Shown here piece by piece: positions 16,614 through 25,671 of a DNA stretch of 64,000 nucleotides. The translations under genes were made by a program, and so were the position numbers. Below the pieces are notes generated by a model. It saw only the letters and a program-made list of their open reading frames with translations, searched no databases and was not told the origin of the DNA. The stretch's first letter is position 1. Each line of letters starts with the position of its first letter. Source of the DNA: Lachnospiraceae bacterium (GTDB lineage: Bacteria; Bacillota; Clostridia; Lachnospirales; Lachnospiraceae); assembly GCA_009774145.1 (NCBI GenBank), contig VSND01000005.1:62001-126000 (forward strand). The letters are read 5' to 3'.

Positions 16614-18191
16614 TCACTCAAGTTCTGTAAAAAGACTTCCCATCAGCTCCCAGGCCGCATCTCTTTCCCGCTTTTGCTCCAGGGTCAGTTCCTCATAAGG
16701 GCACAGCATCGGATGCTGTCCTGCTTTGTCGTCTCGAACAGGACCGAACCTCCAGTTATAAAAGATATAAAACCGAAGCCACCGCATATGATCCAGCTTC
16801 CGGTATCTCTCCTTTGCCTCCGTTGAGTTCTTTGTCTTACAATATCTGTCATACGCATTTCTGACTGCTGATGCGGTAAGTTCCGTGATCGTCTCATCGC
16901 AGAGAAGAATTCGTGTCTTCATCAGAAGATGGTCCGCCGCTACAATCTTGGACTGCTGGTGAAGATCATCCAGTTCCTCCCAGTCAAGCGTCGGATAAGA
17001 AACAGACCTGCGAAACAGCTCATTGATCATGATCGCTGCTTTATTCAGTTCCGTGCGGATAATCTGCTGTGAAGTATATATTTCTTCATTTGTTCCAAAG
17101 TATGAGACTCCCGGTGCTTTTCGGCTGCTTCTAAGGTCGATGCGGCCAGCCACCCTGTAATATTTGCTCAATGTCCAGAAAATACTCCAGCCCTTTTGCT
17201 CATCGTCCTCACAGATGATGATGCGGTCGGCCCGCTCCAGCAAAGGGACATCTTTTGCCCAGATCTCATCATGGAAAATCAGCGAGTCTCCTGTCCCGGA
17301 TTCTTCATTCAGAGAAAACAGCTCGCCCAGACGATAATGTACGGCAAGAAATTCCTCTGCATCGCCAAAAATATGGTATGCCACATGCTGCTCTGTGGAT
17401 ATGATGTTGGTCAGAATCGCCCGCTCCAGAATGCTGCAGCCATAGTTTCCAAAACCGATAAGCACGATGGTATTTTCATGGCGGCATAAGGGTTTGGAAC
17501 GCCAGTACTGTCTGGCACAGCATTCATAGCTGTGAAAAAAATGAATATTTCCGGAAAGCTTATCCTGCCCGTTCGTCGTTCTCGCATAGACCTCTACCGG
17601 CAGCTCATGCAGATTGACCGCCCGGCTGTTCACGCCGATATCGTTTTCCTTCATCAGAAAAATCTTACATTTTTCTCCGATATTCTTCTTCTTCGACACG
17701 ATCCGGTCCGGCGAGGCGCTCAGATAGATGCAGGGGTAATCAGGGCTCTCGCTTTGTCCGCTTTTTCTCTCTCCGTAGATGATCAGCGCATTGGCATCCT
17801 CCCGATAGATGTTGGCCGCCAGGGTATTCGATTCCACTCCATAATCTGCAAAATAATACCAGTTTTTACGCCGCTGCAGGCCAAGCAGGAAGAACGGCAG
17901 CCCCTCGCTGGTGATAAAGGATACCGCCGCTCCAAGCAGCGTTACCATAATGCCGGCTGACAAAAGCAGAAAGATCATTCCCACCATACGCCCCAGCGGT
18001 GTCACCGGTATCAGATCACCGTATCCTACCGTTGTCAAAGTCACCAGCGAATACCAGAACGCATCTTCAAATGTCCGAATCGCTGCATCGCTGCTTGCAG
18101 ATTCGGAACAGTAAAGAATGGTCAGCAGGCTGATATAAATAAACGCCGCCGTCACAATCAGATACAGGTAGATATGCTTTCTCTTTTTCAT
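16614..18191 (-). CDS. K+ channel-like protein with TrkA-N-like and RyR-like cytoplasmic regions
   Basis: Two membrane helices flank a pore loop with the canonical selectivity filter TVGYGD (residues near 53-58). A large cytoplasmic part follows. It contains NTIVLIGFGNYGCSILERAI, a GxGxxG-like Rossmann motif as in RCK/TrkA-N domains. Close to the end is DHMRWLRFYIFYNWRFG then HPMLCPYEELTLEQKRERD, resembling the RyR domain (PF02026) known from bacterial proteins as well as ryanodine receptors. The combination suggests a K+ channel gated by a nucleotide or other ligand. It is a single-gene unit with its own promoter. Channel identity is firm and the RyR assignment is from memory. Confidence 0.8.
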   Translation of the reverse strand: MKKRKHIYLYLIVTAAFIYISLLTILYCSESASSDAAIRTFEDAFWYSLVTLTTVGYGDLIPVTPLGRMVGMIFLLLSAGIMVTLLGAAVSFITSEGLPFFLLGLQRRKNWYYFADYGVESNTLAANIYREDANALIIYGERKSGQSESPDYPCIYLSASPDRIVSKKKNIGEKCKIFLMKENDIGVNSRAVNLHELPVEVYARTTNGQDKLSGNIHFFHSYECCARQYWRSKPLCRHENTIVLIGFGNYGCSILERAILTNIISTEQHVAYHIFGDAEEFLAVHYRLGELFSLNEESGTGDSLIFHDEIWAKDVPLLERADRIIICEDDEQKGWSIFWTLSKYYRVAGRIDLRSSRKAPGVSYFGTNEEIYTSQQIIRTELNKAAIMINELFRRSVSYPTLDWEELDDLHQQSKIVAADHLLMKTRILLCDETITELTASAVRNAYDRYCKTKNSTEAKERYRKLDHMRWLRFYIFYNWRFGPVRDDKAGQHPMLCPYEELTLEQKRERDAAWELMGSLFTELE

Positions 18192-18231
18192 ACGGTCCGG
18201 TCTTTCCTTAACTCTTAATCTGTTTTTCTAT

Positions 18232-18259
18232 ATGATACTATTAAATGACGGATATGCAA
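18232..18259 (-). promoter_or_regulatory. Likely promoter of the channel gene
   Basis: On the minus strand, TTGCAT (18254-18259), a 16-bp spacer and TATCAT (18232-18237). Confidence 0.45.
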
Positions 18260-18337
18260 AGAGAATTTTCTGTTTTGTCACTGCATTCAGATTTTTACTG
18301 CACAGGACGGCTTTTGGGGGCATTTTCTTTCTGTCTG

Positions 18338-19987
18338 TTATGAATACCTTTTAAACAGCACAAGGCTTTCATACGGCCTCAGCATTTCCAGTGTATTCTG
18401 AAACAGTTCCTCCGGATAATTATGGAGCAGGCAGATACTGTTCTGGCAGGACACCGCCTCCGGCAGCACCACTTCCCGGTTGGTAAGATTATTCAGAACC
18501 ACAAGTTCCTCTCCTTCCAGTAACCGCCGGTACGCAAATATCTCCGGCTGCTCCCGATACAGAAACTCTATGGCGCCCTCACGGATCACCGCATACTGTT
18601 TTCTTAATGAGATGAGTTTCCTGTAATAATGAAGAATGGAATCCGGATCCGCCTCTTCTGCTGCAACATTGATCTTTTTATGATTCTCCGGAATTTTGAT
18701 CCATGGTTCCTGTTCGGAAAACCCTGCATATGTTCCAAAGTCCCACTGCATGGGCGACCGGCTGTTGTCCCGGGAGCGCTGTCTGAGGATCTGAAGCGCC
18801 TCCTCCCGGCTCTTTCCTTCATTCAGAAGAATATGGTAGTAATGGATGCTCTCCACATCCCGGTATTCGCTGATATCCGTATAGCCTGTATTCGTCATCC
18901 CCAGTTCTTCTCCCTGAAAGACGTACGGCGTTCCCCGGAGCATGTGGATGCAGGCAGCCAGCATCTTGGCGGATTCCTTCCAGTACTTTTTCTCATCTCC
19001 GAACCGGGATACAATCCGCGGCTGGTCATGGTTGCACCAGAAGACCGCATTCCATCCGTTCTCCTGCTCCATCCCCGTCTGCCAGGTCTCAAACAGTTCC
19101 TTCAGCTTCCGGTAGTCGGGCCTCATCAGCGCCCATTTATTCCCGTCCCTGTAGTCCACCTTCAGATGATGAAAGTTAAAACACATGGACAGTTCTTTTT
19201 CCTCCGGACTGGAATAGCGGATACAGTGGTCGAGACTTGTAAAGGACATCTCTCCCACGGTGATCAGATCGCCGATTCCGGTATCGGCAACCAGCTCCTT
19301 CAGATATTCATGGACATGAGGCCCGTCCGAATAGAACCGTCTGCCGTCCCCTTCGTTATCATCCTCGAAGATTTTCGGCTTGGAGATCAGATTGACCACG
19401 TCGAAGCGAAAGCCCTTCACGCCTTTTTTCTTCCAGAAACGGATCACTTCTTTCAGTTCTTCCCTTACTTTCGGGTTCTCCCAGTTCAGATCCGCCTGTG
19501 TCACATCAAACAGATGCAGATACCATTTTTTCAGAGACGGCACATATTCCCACGCAGAACCTCCAAACTTCGACTGCCAGTTTGTGGGGGGCGTATCCGC
19601 CCCTCCATCTCTGAAAATATAGTAATCCATATAGTCCTTCTCGCCTGCGAGGGCTCTTTGAAACCATTCGTGGCGGGTGGATGTATGGTTGAATACCATG
19701 TCAAGCATGAGCCCCATCCCGCGTTTTTCCGCCTCCCGGATCAGTTCCTCCACATCTTCCATCGTCCCGAAAAGCGGATGAATCTTCCGGTAGTCTTCCA
19801 CATCGTATCCGTTGTCGTTCAGCGGTGATACGAAAAACGGCGTGCTCCAGATCAAGTCGACTCCCAGGCTCTGAATGTAATCCAGTTTTTCAATCACTCC
19901 CCGAATGTCGCCGACCCCGTCATGGTTGCTGTCATAAAAAGACTTTGGATAAATCTGATAAATGGTGCTTCCTTTAAAATCTGCCAT
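18338..19987 (-). CDS. treC: Alpha,alpha-phosphotrehalase
   Basis: Hydrolyses trehalose 6-phosphate to glucose and glucose 6-phosphate in the cytoplasm. It is a GH13 enzyme with the family blocks in order: STIYQIYPKSFYDSNHDGVG, LMLDMVFNHTS, GFRFDVVNLIS (the aspartate nucleophile), TVGEMSF (acid/base Glu) and FWCNHDQPR. At 549 residues it has the usual length. It starts 11 nt after the stop of the trehalose PTS gene, and the operon is headed by the TreR-type operators. The context separates it from oligo-1,6-glucosidase, a close relative. Confidence 0.9.
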   Translation of the reverse strand: MADFKGSTIYQIYPKSFYDSNHDGVGDIRGVIEKLDYIQSLGVDLIWSTPFFVSPLNDNGYDVEDYRKIHPLFGTMEDVEELIREAEKRGMGLMLDMVFNHTSTRHEWFQRALAGEKDYMDYYIFRDGGADTPPTNWQSKFGGSAWEYVPSLKKWYLHLFDVTQADLNWENPKVREELKEVIRFWKKKGVKGFRFDVVNLISKPKIFEDDNEGDGRRFYSDGPHVHEYLKELVADTGIGDLITVGEMSFTSLDHCIRYSSPEEKELSMCFNFHHLKVDYRDGNKWALMRPDYRKLKELFETWQTGMEQENGWNAVFWCNHDQPRIVSRFGDEKKYWKESAKMLAACIHMLRGTPYVFQGEELGMTNTGYTDISEYRDVESIHYYHILLNEGKSREEALQILRQRSRDNSRSPMQWDFGTYAGFSEQEPWIKIPENHKKINVAAEEADPDSILHYYRKLISLRKQYAVIREGAIEFLYREQPEIFAYRRLLEGEELVVLNNLTNREVVLPEAVSCQNSICLLHNYPEELFQNTLEMLRPYESLVLFKRYS

Positions 19988-19998
19988 CTTTGCTCCTC

Positions 19999-21954
19999 TT
20001 ACTCAAATACTGCTACTGCTGTCTTTTTTGCTTCTCCCCGTATGCCTGTGATAAACCGGATATTTTTTGCATTTCCCGGTTCTGTAATGATGCAGACCGT
20101 AGTATCCGTATGGCCTGCTGCCCTGATCTTTGCTCTGTCAAACCGAATCAGCGGCGTTCCTGCAGATACCTTCTGTCCCTCTGATACAAGATACTCGAAC
20201 CCGTCTCCCTGCATATCCACCGTATCGATTCCGATATGTAAAAGAATCTCCGTCCCGTTATCCAGCGTAAGGCCGCAGGCATGCCTGGAATCCTGCATCA
20301 GCACGCTGACTGCTGCGTCCGCCGGCGCATACAGTGTATCATTCTCCGGGATGATCGCAAATCCTTCTCCCATGATGCCCTCGGAAAATACGCCGTCACC
20401 CACTTCTTTTAACTTAATGACCTTACCTGTCAGAAAAGCTTTTAATTCTTTTTTACTATGCTCTCTGTTTCTTTCCCCGGAAGCCGCAATGTCTGCTGCC
20501 ATTTCCTCCAGATCCTTTGCAGGCGCCCCGCTCTTTTTGTCAGACGCCATTTTTTTCTTTCCTGCAATCACTGTTAATACAAACGGAATCACCATGGCGA
20601 TTACCATACAGACCGCAAAGCCGGCCATGGAGTCCGGACGGATGGAAAGGATCCCCGGCAGTCCGCCGACACCGATGGCATTGGCGGTAGTTCCCATTGC
20701 CACGCATACAACCGCGGCGCAGGCCGAACCGATCATGCCGCACACAAACGGAAACACATGTTTTAAGTTAACACCAAAGATCGCCGGTTCGGTAACACCC
20801 AGATAACAGGAGACACATGCCGGCACATTTACTTCCTGCGCTTCTGCATCTTTTCTCTGAAGCGCAATCATACCGAGAACCGCAGAACCCTGCGCAATAT
20901 TGGACAGAGCAATCATGGGCCACAGCATGGTTCCGCCGTAATCTGCGATCAGCTGCAGATCAATGGCATTGGACATGTGATGAAGTCCGGTAATGACCAG
21001 CGGCGCATACACAAATCCAAATACGGCGCCAAAAATTACCTTTGCAGGTCCTGTAATCCCCGCATAGACGATGGCAGAGATGGCAGAACCGATCTTCCAG
21101 CCAATGGGTCCCAGTACAAAGTGCGCCGCCATGACCGCCAGTACCAGGCTGCAGAACGGAACCACGATCATGGATACCACCTGGGGCGTAATCCTGCGGA
21201 AAAATTTTTCCAGATAGACCAGCATGAATGCCGCCAGAATCGCCGGCAGCACCTGCGCCTGGTATCCGATCATATTTACTTTAAAATATCCAAAGTTCCA
21301 TACCGGTATGTCTGCCGCCGCTGTTCCCGCCACTGCATAGGCATTCAGAAGCTGACCGGATACCAGCGTCAGGCCGAGAACGATCCCCAGCATCTGCGTA
21401 GTGCCCATTTTCTTTGTGACGGACCAGCAGATTCCCACCGGCAGCATATGAAATACCGCTTCTCCGATGAGCCATAAGAAACTGTCGATTCCCGCCCAGA
21501 ACTGGCTGATGTCGCACAGCGTCCTGGTTCCGTTTTCGAACAAGTACATACTGTCGATGCAGTTCCGAAATCCCAGAATCAAACCGCCGGTGATGATTGC
21601 CGGAATCAGCGGGGCAAAGATCTCCGCCAGCGCCGTGATCATTCTCTGCAGTACGTTCTGGTTCTGCTTTGCCGCATTTTTTACTGCGTCTTTGGAGACT
21701 CCTTCGATCCCCGACACCGCAATAAAGTCATTGTAAAAATCCGATACCGTATTTCCGATGATCACCTGAAACTGTCCGGTCTGCGTAAAACTGCCCTTTA
21801 CCGCTTTCATGGCTTCAATCTTCTCAATATCCGCCTTTTTCGGATCGTTGAGTACAAATCTCATCCGTGTCATACAGTGTGAGACTGCGGCGATGTTTTC
21901 CCTGCCGCCCACATGCTGCAGCAGTTCTTTTGCGTCTTCTGCGTATTTACCCAT
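19999..21954 (-). CDS. treP: Trehalose PTS permease, EIIBCA fusion
   Basis: Imports and phosphorylates trehalose. The order is EIIB (residues 1-80, active Cys27 in SHCMTRMRF), EIIC (about 110-470, ten or so membrane helices with GLHHMSNAIDLQL) and a fused glucose-type EIIA at the C-terminus (GTEILLHIGIDTVDMQGDGF, active His near residue 573). Many trehalose permeases lack EIIA, so this fused form does not depend on a shared IIA-Glc. GGAGGAAGGG precedes the start. Transcribed with treC from the TreR-controlled promoter. Assignment to trehalose rather than a beta-glucoside rests on treC and treR. Confidence 0.9.
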   Translation of the reverse strand: MGKYAEDAKELLQHVGGRENIAAVSHCMTRMRFVLNDPKKADIEKIEAMKAVKGSFTQTGQFQVIIGNTVSDFYNDFIAVSGIEGVSKDAVKNAAKQNQNVLQRMITALAEIFAPLIPAIITGGLILGFRNCIDSMYLFENGTRTLCDISQFWAGIDSFLWLIGEAVFHMLPVGICWSVTKKMGTTQMLGIVLGLTLVSGQLLNAYAVAGTAAADIPVWNFGYFKVNMIGYQAQVLPAILAAFMLVYLEKFFRRITPQVVSMIVVPFCSLVLAVMAAHFVLGPIGWKIGSAISAIVYAGITGPAKVIFGAVFGFVYAPLVITGLHHMSNAIDLQLIADYGGTMLWPMIALSNIAQGSAVLGMIALQRKDAEAQEVNVPACVSCYLGVTEPAIFGVNLKHVFPFVCGMIGSACAAVVCVAMGTTANAIGVGGLPGILSIRPDSMAGFAVCMVIAMVIPFVLTVIAGKKKMASDKKSGAPAKDLEEMAADIAASGERNREHSKKELKAFLTGKVIKLKEVGDGVFSEGIMGEGFAIIPENDTLYAPADAAVSVLMQDSRHACGLTLDNGTEILLHIGIDTVDMQGDGFEYLVSEGQKVSAGTPLIRFDRAKIRAAGHTDTTVCIITEPGNAKNIRFITGIRGEAKKTAVAVFE

Positions 21955-21992
21955 TTCCCTTCCTCCTGCGTCTTCTCTTCGTTTTCAGTTAT

Positions 21993-22076
21993 CTTGTTCA
22001 AACAAGTTGTTATGTATGATATATACCATACTTGTTTGAACATGTCAATCCCTGTTTTAAAATTTGTTTAAACAAG
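21993..22076 (-). promoter_or_regulatory. treP promoter with three TreR-type palindromes
   Basis: On the minus strand, TTGACA (22043-22048), a 17-bp spacer and TATATA (22020-22025). Palindromic boxes lie at 21993-22006 (CTTGTTCAAACAAG), 22031-22044 (CTTGTTTGAACATG, inside the promoter spacer) and 22063-22076 (TTTGTTTAAACAAG). Confidence 0.82.
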
Positions 22077-22120
22077 TTTGAAGACGCTTTTTGATACCCA
22101 TTTTTAACGTTCCGGTACTC

Positions 22121-22167
22121 TTGACTTTCTCCCATTCTGAATTATAATAATATCAGATGTTTAAACA
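22121..22167 (+). promoter_or_regulatory. treR promoter with a fourth TreR-type box
   Basis: TTGACT (22121-22126), 16-bp spacer, TATAAT (22143-22148). The perfect palindrome TGTTTAAACA (22158-22167) lies at the expected transcription start, pointing to autoregulation. Confidence 0.75.
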
Positions 22168-22186
22168 GGCGGGAGGTTGACCGACA

Positions 22187-22912
22187 ATGCCAAAAGCGAA
22201 ATATGCAGAAATATATAAAGATCTGAAAGCCAGGATTGAGGCCGGGGAATATGAATTTCAGGAACTGCTGCCGTCAGAAAACCATCTGATCCTCACCTAT
22301 GACTGCTCCCGCAATACCATACGCAGAGCCATCAGCGCCCTGGTCACAGACGGCTATGTGCAGACCATGCAGGGAAAAGGCGTCCGCAACATTTTTCAGC
22401 CGACCCTTAAGACCTCTTTTACCATTGGAGGAATCGAATCCTTTAAAGAATCCGCCGTCCGGAATCACCAGACACCCAGAACGGAAGTCCTGTGTTTTAC
22501 AGAGATCACGGCAGACGAAAAAATCTCCGCCAGGACCGGATTTCCTGTCGGAGCAGAATTATATTACCTTCAGCGCCTTCACTATCTGGATGAAAAGGCG
22601 CTGATCATCAATCACAACTATTTTCTGAAAGATGTAGTTACCGATCTTACGGAGGAAATTGCAAAGAATTCCATTTATGAATATCTGGAGCATGTGCTTC
22701 ATGTATCCATCGTCACCAGCAAACGGACCATGACGGTGGAAAAGATGACGGAAATCGATGAGAAATATCTGGAGCTGGGAGACTACAACTGCCTTGCAGT
22801 CGTCAGCAGCCAGACCTACAACAGCGACGGGATCATGTTTGAATATACCCAGTCCCGCCACCGTCCGGATTATTTCCGGTTCCAGGATAATGCAACCAGG
22901 CGGACGCGGTAG
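22187..22912 (+). CDS. treR: GntR/HutC-type trehalose operon repressor
   Basis: N-terminal winged helix of the GntR type (KYAEIYKDLKARIEAGEYEF, LPSENHLILTYDCSRNTIRR, DGYVQTMQGKG) followed by a UTRA ligand domain (SARTGFPVGAELYYLQRLHY, EKALIINHNYFLKDVV). In Firmicutes TreR binds trehalose 6-phosphate through this domain and then leaves its operator. GGGAGG lies upstream. It is divergent from treP-treC, with four matching palindromes in the shared region. At 241 residues it is full length. The C-terminal tail DNATRRTR is non-conserved. Confidence 0.9.
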   Translation: MPKAKYAEIYKDLKARIEAGEYEFQELLPSENHLILTYDCSRNTIRRAISALVTDGYVQTMQGKGVRNIFQPTLKTSFTIGGIESFKESAVRNHQTPRTEVLCFTEITADEKISARTGFPVGAELYYLQRLHYLDEKALIINHNYFLKDVVTDLTEEIAKNSIYEYLEHVLHVSIVTSKRTMTVEKMTEIDEKYLELGDYNCLAVVSSQTYNSDGIMFEYTQSRHRPDYFRFQDNATRRTR

Positions 22913-23005
22913 GACTCCAGCCCTTTTGTCCCCGTGTATGGCATATCCGTGATGCGTTCCCATGTATCGCTGCAGCATCTGCCTGCGGACAGGTTCCGGA
23001 TTGTT

Positions 23006-23998
23006 TCAACAATCAATATACTGGTCGGCAAACCGCTTTTTTACAAACAGGAAATCCTCCAGATCCAGCAGCACATGATACAGAATCGCCCGGGATTCGA
23101 ATTCGTCCCTGCTTTCGGGAAGGGGCTGCTGTTTCATCTGGTCAAATACCTGCTGCAGATCTGCGCTCTGCCTGTCCGGAATATTTTTCTCATGAACATA
23201 CGGTGCAAGATATCTCAGATAATCACTGATGATCTTCGCCTGTTCCGGCATCCCGTCAATCTTCCATACCCGGTGCCGGATCGCCTGCAGCAGGGCGCAC
23301 TGCTGCAGACGCATTTCCATATATTCAATATAATAATGATCTTCTTCTGACAGCGTATTGTGCGCATGCTCATGCGCGCGGTCCAGCCCTCTGTGGATCG
23401 ATTGCTCCAGCTGATCCAGATCCAGCCAGATATGTGCTCCATCCAGTTTTCCTTCCAGATAACAGGCCAGTTCCTGAAGCACCTGCTGCATATCATCTTC
23501 CGCTTTCCGGATATCCTCCCGGAGAATCTTCAGATTACTGGGCATATGCCAGTTCATGAGCAGAGCCAGAGCGGTTCCGATCGCGATCACTGCCAGCTCA
23601 CTGGCTGCAAAATTCAGGCTGTAATCCGGCGTCAGCAAATAATGCGTTCCCATAACCGCATTGACCGATATAGTATTCTCCCAGCCGAAGAAATAGCAGA
23701 CATGCACCATCAGGAAGATATAGACTCCATAATTCACCCACTCCAGTTTCCCTATATACCGGAAGCATACAAAGACCAGCAGAACCGACAAAAGAAACGA
23801 AAGCAGCCGTTCCGCCGCCAGCCGGATCGTATCCCTCCTGGTATTCTGTACCGTCAGAAGCGTAACGATACCCGCCGAGGTCGCATACGGAAGTTCGAAA
23901 AACTGTGCGACCGCCACCGCCATGCAGCTTCCAACTGCGATTTTCAACACCTTGATTGCCATCTTTCGTCTTCCGTGCGAATCCATACCTGCTCCCAT
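23006..23998 (-). CDS. Aromatic acid exporter family membrane protein
   Basis: Four to five hydrophobic segments in the first 150 residues include YATSAGIVTLLTVQNTRRDT and the following RLLSFLLSVLLVFVCF. These match the small ArAE/FUSC-like proteins (DUF939 group) of Firmicutes. The C-terminal half is a soluble helical region with many charged residues (EEDHYYIEYMEMRLQQC). GGAGG lies 7 nt before the ATG at 23998. The family name comes from plant and enterobacterial relatives, and transport of aromatic acids here is not shown. It is a single gene on the same strand as the VanW gene. Confidence 0.75.
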   Translation of the reverse strand: MGAGMDSHGRRKMAIKVLKIAVGSCMAVAVAQFFELPYATSAGIVTLLTVQNTRRDTIRLAAERLLSFLLSVLLVFVCFRYIGKLEWVNYGVYIFLMVHVCYFFGWENTISVNAVMGTHYLLTPDYSLNFAASELAVIAIGTALALLMNWHMPSNLKILREDIRKAEDDMQQVLQELACYLEGKLDGAHIWLDLDQLEQSIHRGLDRAHEHAHNTLSEEDHYYIEYMEMRLQQCALLQAIRHRVWKIDGMPEQAKIISDYLRYLAPYVHEKNIPDRQSADLQQVFDQMKQQPLPESRDEFESRAILYHVLLDLEDFLFVKKRFADQYIDC

Positions 23999-24057
23999 AG
24001 CGTCCTCCCTGTATTCCCCATTTTTCCCATATGAACTATGTGTTTAAAAACAGAACG

Positions 24058-25509
24058 TTAATCCACCCTTCTCGAAGAATTCAAATATTCGCTGTACGAA
24101 ATCTTTTCCACAAAGAAATGACTTCTGTCCGGACTGTAGTTTTTTCTGTAAGTCATCACCTTCAGCAGACTACCGGAATCGTCCAGTACCTCGGTCTCAA
24201 TTTCAATCGGCATATCCTCCATCCTGGTTCCCCAGAAAGTCGCGGTCAGACGTCCGGCTTCATAAACAACTTCCAGCTTTACCGGATATTCCCGGTCGTT
24301 GACGATCCTCAGATCAAGCGCATCCCACGCAACCGCTGCATCCATTCCGGGATCTGCATAACTGGAGACATAGGTATGGCACCAGCGCTCCGGGATGTAC
24401 AGCCCCGCATACAGAGCCGCTTCAAAGATCGTTGTGGACACCTGACAGATTCCGCCTCCGTACGCCTGAATGATCTTCCCGTCCAGTATGGCGTTGGCCT
24501 TTTTGAAACCGGTCTCGGCAGTCTGCTCACCCACTGTATGATTAAAGGAGAATTCATCTCCGGCATTCAGGATGATCTCCCGGCATTTTTCCACTGCCAC
24601 ACGGATATTGGTCTTACGGTTTTCACTGCCGCCGACACTGGTCGAAAATTCTGCGAGCACATCCTGAAACAGATGTGCTTCCATATCTTCCGTACGGACC
24701 CCGGGCATGGTACGGATCAGATCAACGGCGACCGTATCTCCCTCCTGTGCCTGCTCCAGCAGGCTCCTGGCATGTTCCAGATCAAAATCCACTCCTGTGA
24801 CGGAGGGAATAATCTCATATCCATTTTCCGGATCCAGTGCGGCATCCGCTGCCTCCCGACAGATTTCTTCATGGAGCCGCTCCAGATCCACCGGCTCTGC
24901 CGCCGCTTCGACCGTCGGGCAGGCAAGCACGTTCTTATAATCACCGGACAGTACCGCTTCCCTGACAGCCTCCAGAAGCTTCTCTTCATCGGCTTTCCAT
25001 CCTGATTTTCCCACCGTGATCACCAGCTGATCGTTTTCCTCCTTATAAGAGGGTTCCGTCCTGCTGTCTGCCTCCAGAAGGCCGCTGTCTCTGACCGCTT
25101 CCTGAAGGATCCCCTGATCTGCCACCGGTGTCAGCGGCAGCTCCCTGCCTGTGAAAGCCGCTTTCAGAAGAAGGCCTCCCCTCAGGAAAAAATTTTCCCG
25201 CCCCGGACGAAGCGCCTTCTCCACAGCCGCTTCACAGTCGTATTCCAGCGCTTTACGCACATCCACCTGATACATGTCTCCCTGAAAAGATATGGTCAGC
25301 ACACTCTCCTCCAGGCAGGAACGGATCTTCTCTTCCAGAATCCCGGTTGCCGCCTCCGCCGTCATGCCTCCAAGCTCTGCTCCATTTACAGTCGTCCGGC
25401 AAAGTATCCGGTCCGGCTTTACAGCCGCACAGAGAACCATATACACAACCAGTAAAATCAGACAGACCGCCGGAAACACAGATCTCCATATCCGGTTTCT
25501 TTTCGTCAT
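24058..25509 (-). CDS. VanW family protein with peptidoglycan-binding-like repeats
   Basis: An N-terminal membrane anchor (VFPAVCLILLVVYMVLCAAV) leads to two copies of a putative peptidoglycan-binding domain (PF12229; LGGMTAEAATGILEEKI.. and KSGWKADEEKLLEAVREAV). The VanW domain follows: NAGDEFSFNHTVGEQTAETG and GGGICQVSTTIFEAALYAGL. Named from vancomycin clusters, it is common in Firmicutes without resistance genes and its biochemical role is unclear. GGGAGG precedes the start at 25509, so the frame to 25542 is rejected. At 483 residues it has the usual length. No van genes are near. Confidence 0.88.
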   Translation of the reverse strand: MTKRNRIWRSVFPAVCLILLVVYMVLCAAVKPDRILCRTTVNGAELGGMTAEAATGILEEKIRSCLEESVLTISFQGDMYQVDVRKALEYDCEAAVEKALRPGRENFFLRGGLLLKAAFTGRELPLTPVADQGILQEAVRDSGLLEADSRTEPSYKEENDQLVITVGKSGWKADEEKLLEAVREAVLSGDYKNVLACPTVEAAAEPVDLERLHEEICREAADAALDPENGYEIIPSVTGVDFDLEHARSLLEQAQEGDTVAVDLIRTMPGVRTEDMEAHLFQDVLAEFSTSVGGSENRKTNIRVAVEKCREIILNAGDEFSFNHTVGEQTAETGFKKANAILDGKIIQAYGGGICQVSTTIFEAALYAGLYIPERWCHTYVSSYADPGMDAAVAWDALDLRIVNDREYPVKLEVVYEAGRLTATFWGTRMEDMPIEIETEVLDDSGSLLKVMTYRKNYSPDRSHFFVEKISYSEYLNSSRRVD

Positions 25510-25578
25510 TGTATTGCCTCCCGTACAGATCCTATTATACATAAATCAAAGAGGAATGGAAAGCATGAGATATAAAAT

Positions 25579-25609
25579 CCACCAGACCGGAACGGTTCTG
25601 GTGGACTTC
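25579..25609 (-). terminator. Terminator of the corrinoid protein gene
   Basis: The stem GTCCACCAGAACC with GGTCTGGTGGAT on the minus strand is followed by TTTTATA, about 60 bp downstream of the corrinoid protein stop. Confidence 0.65.
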
Positions 25610-25671
25610 ATATGTTTTCTCTCTATCAGGTTTTGTACAGACCGACTTTTGCCGGAATAAAACAATATAAC

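Noticed and set aside
18629..19828. 399-codon plus-strand frame opposite treC
   Set aside because: Antisense to a well-supported GH13 enzyme.
23360..25005. Two plus-strand frames opposite the exporter and VanW genes
   Set aside because: Both are antisense shadows. The minus-strand genes have good starts and domains.
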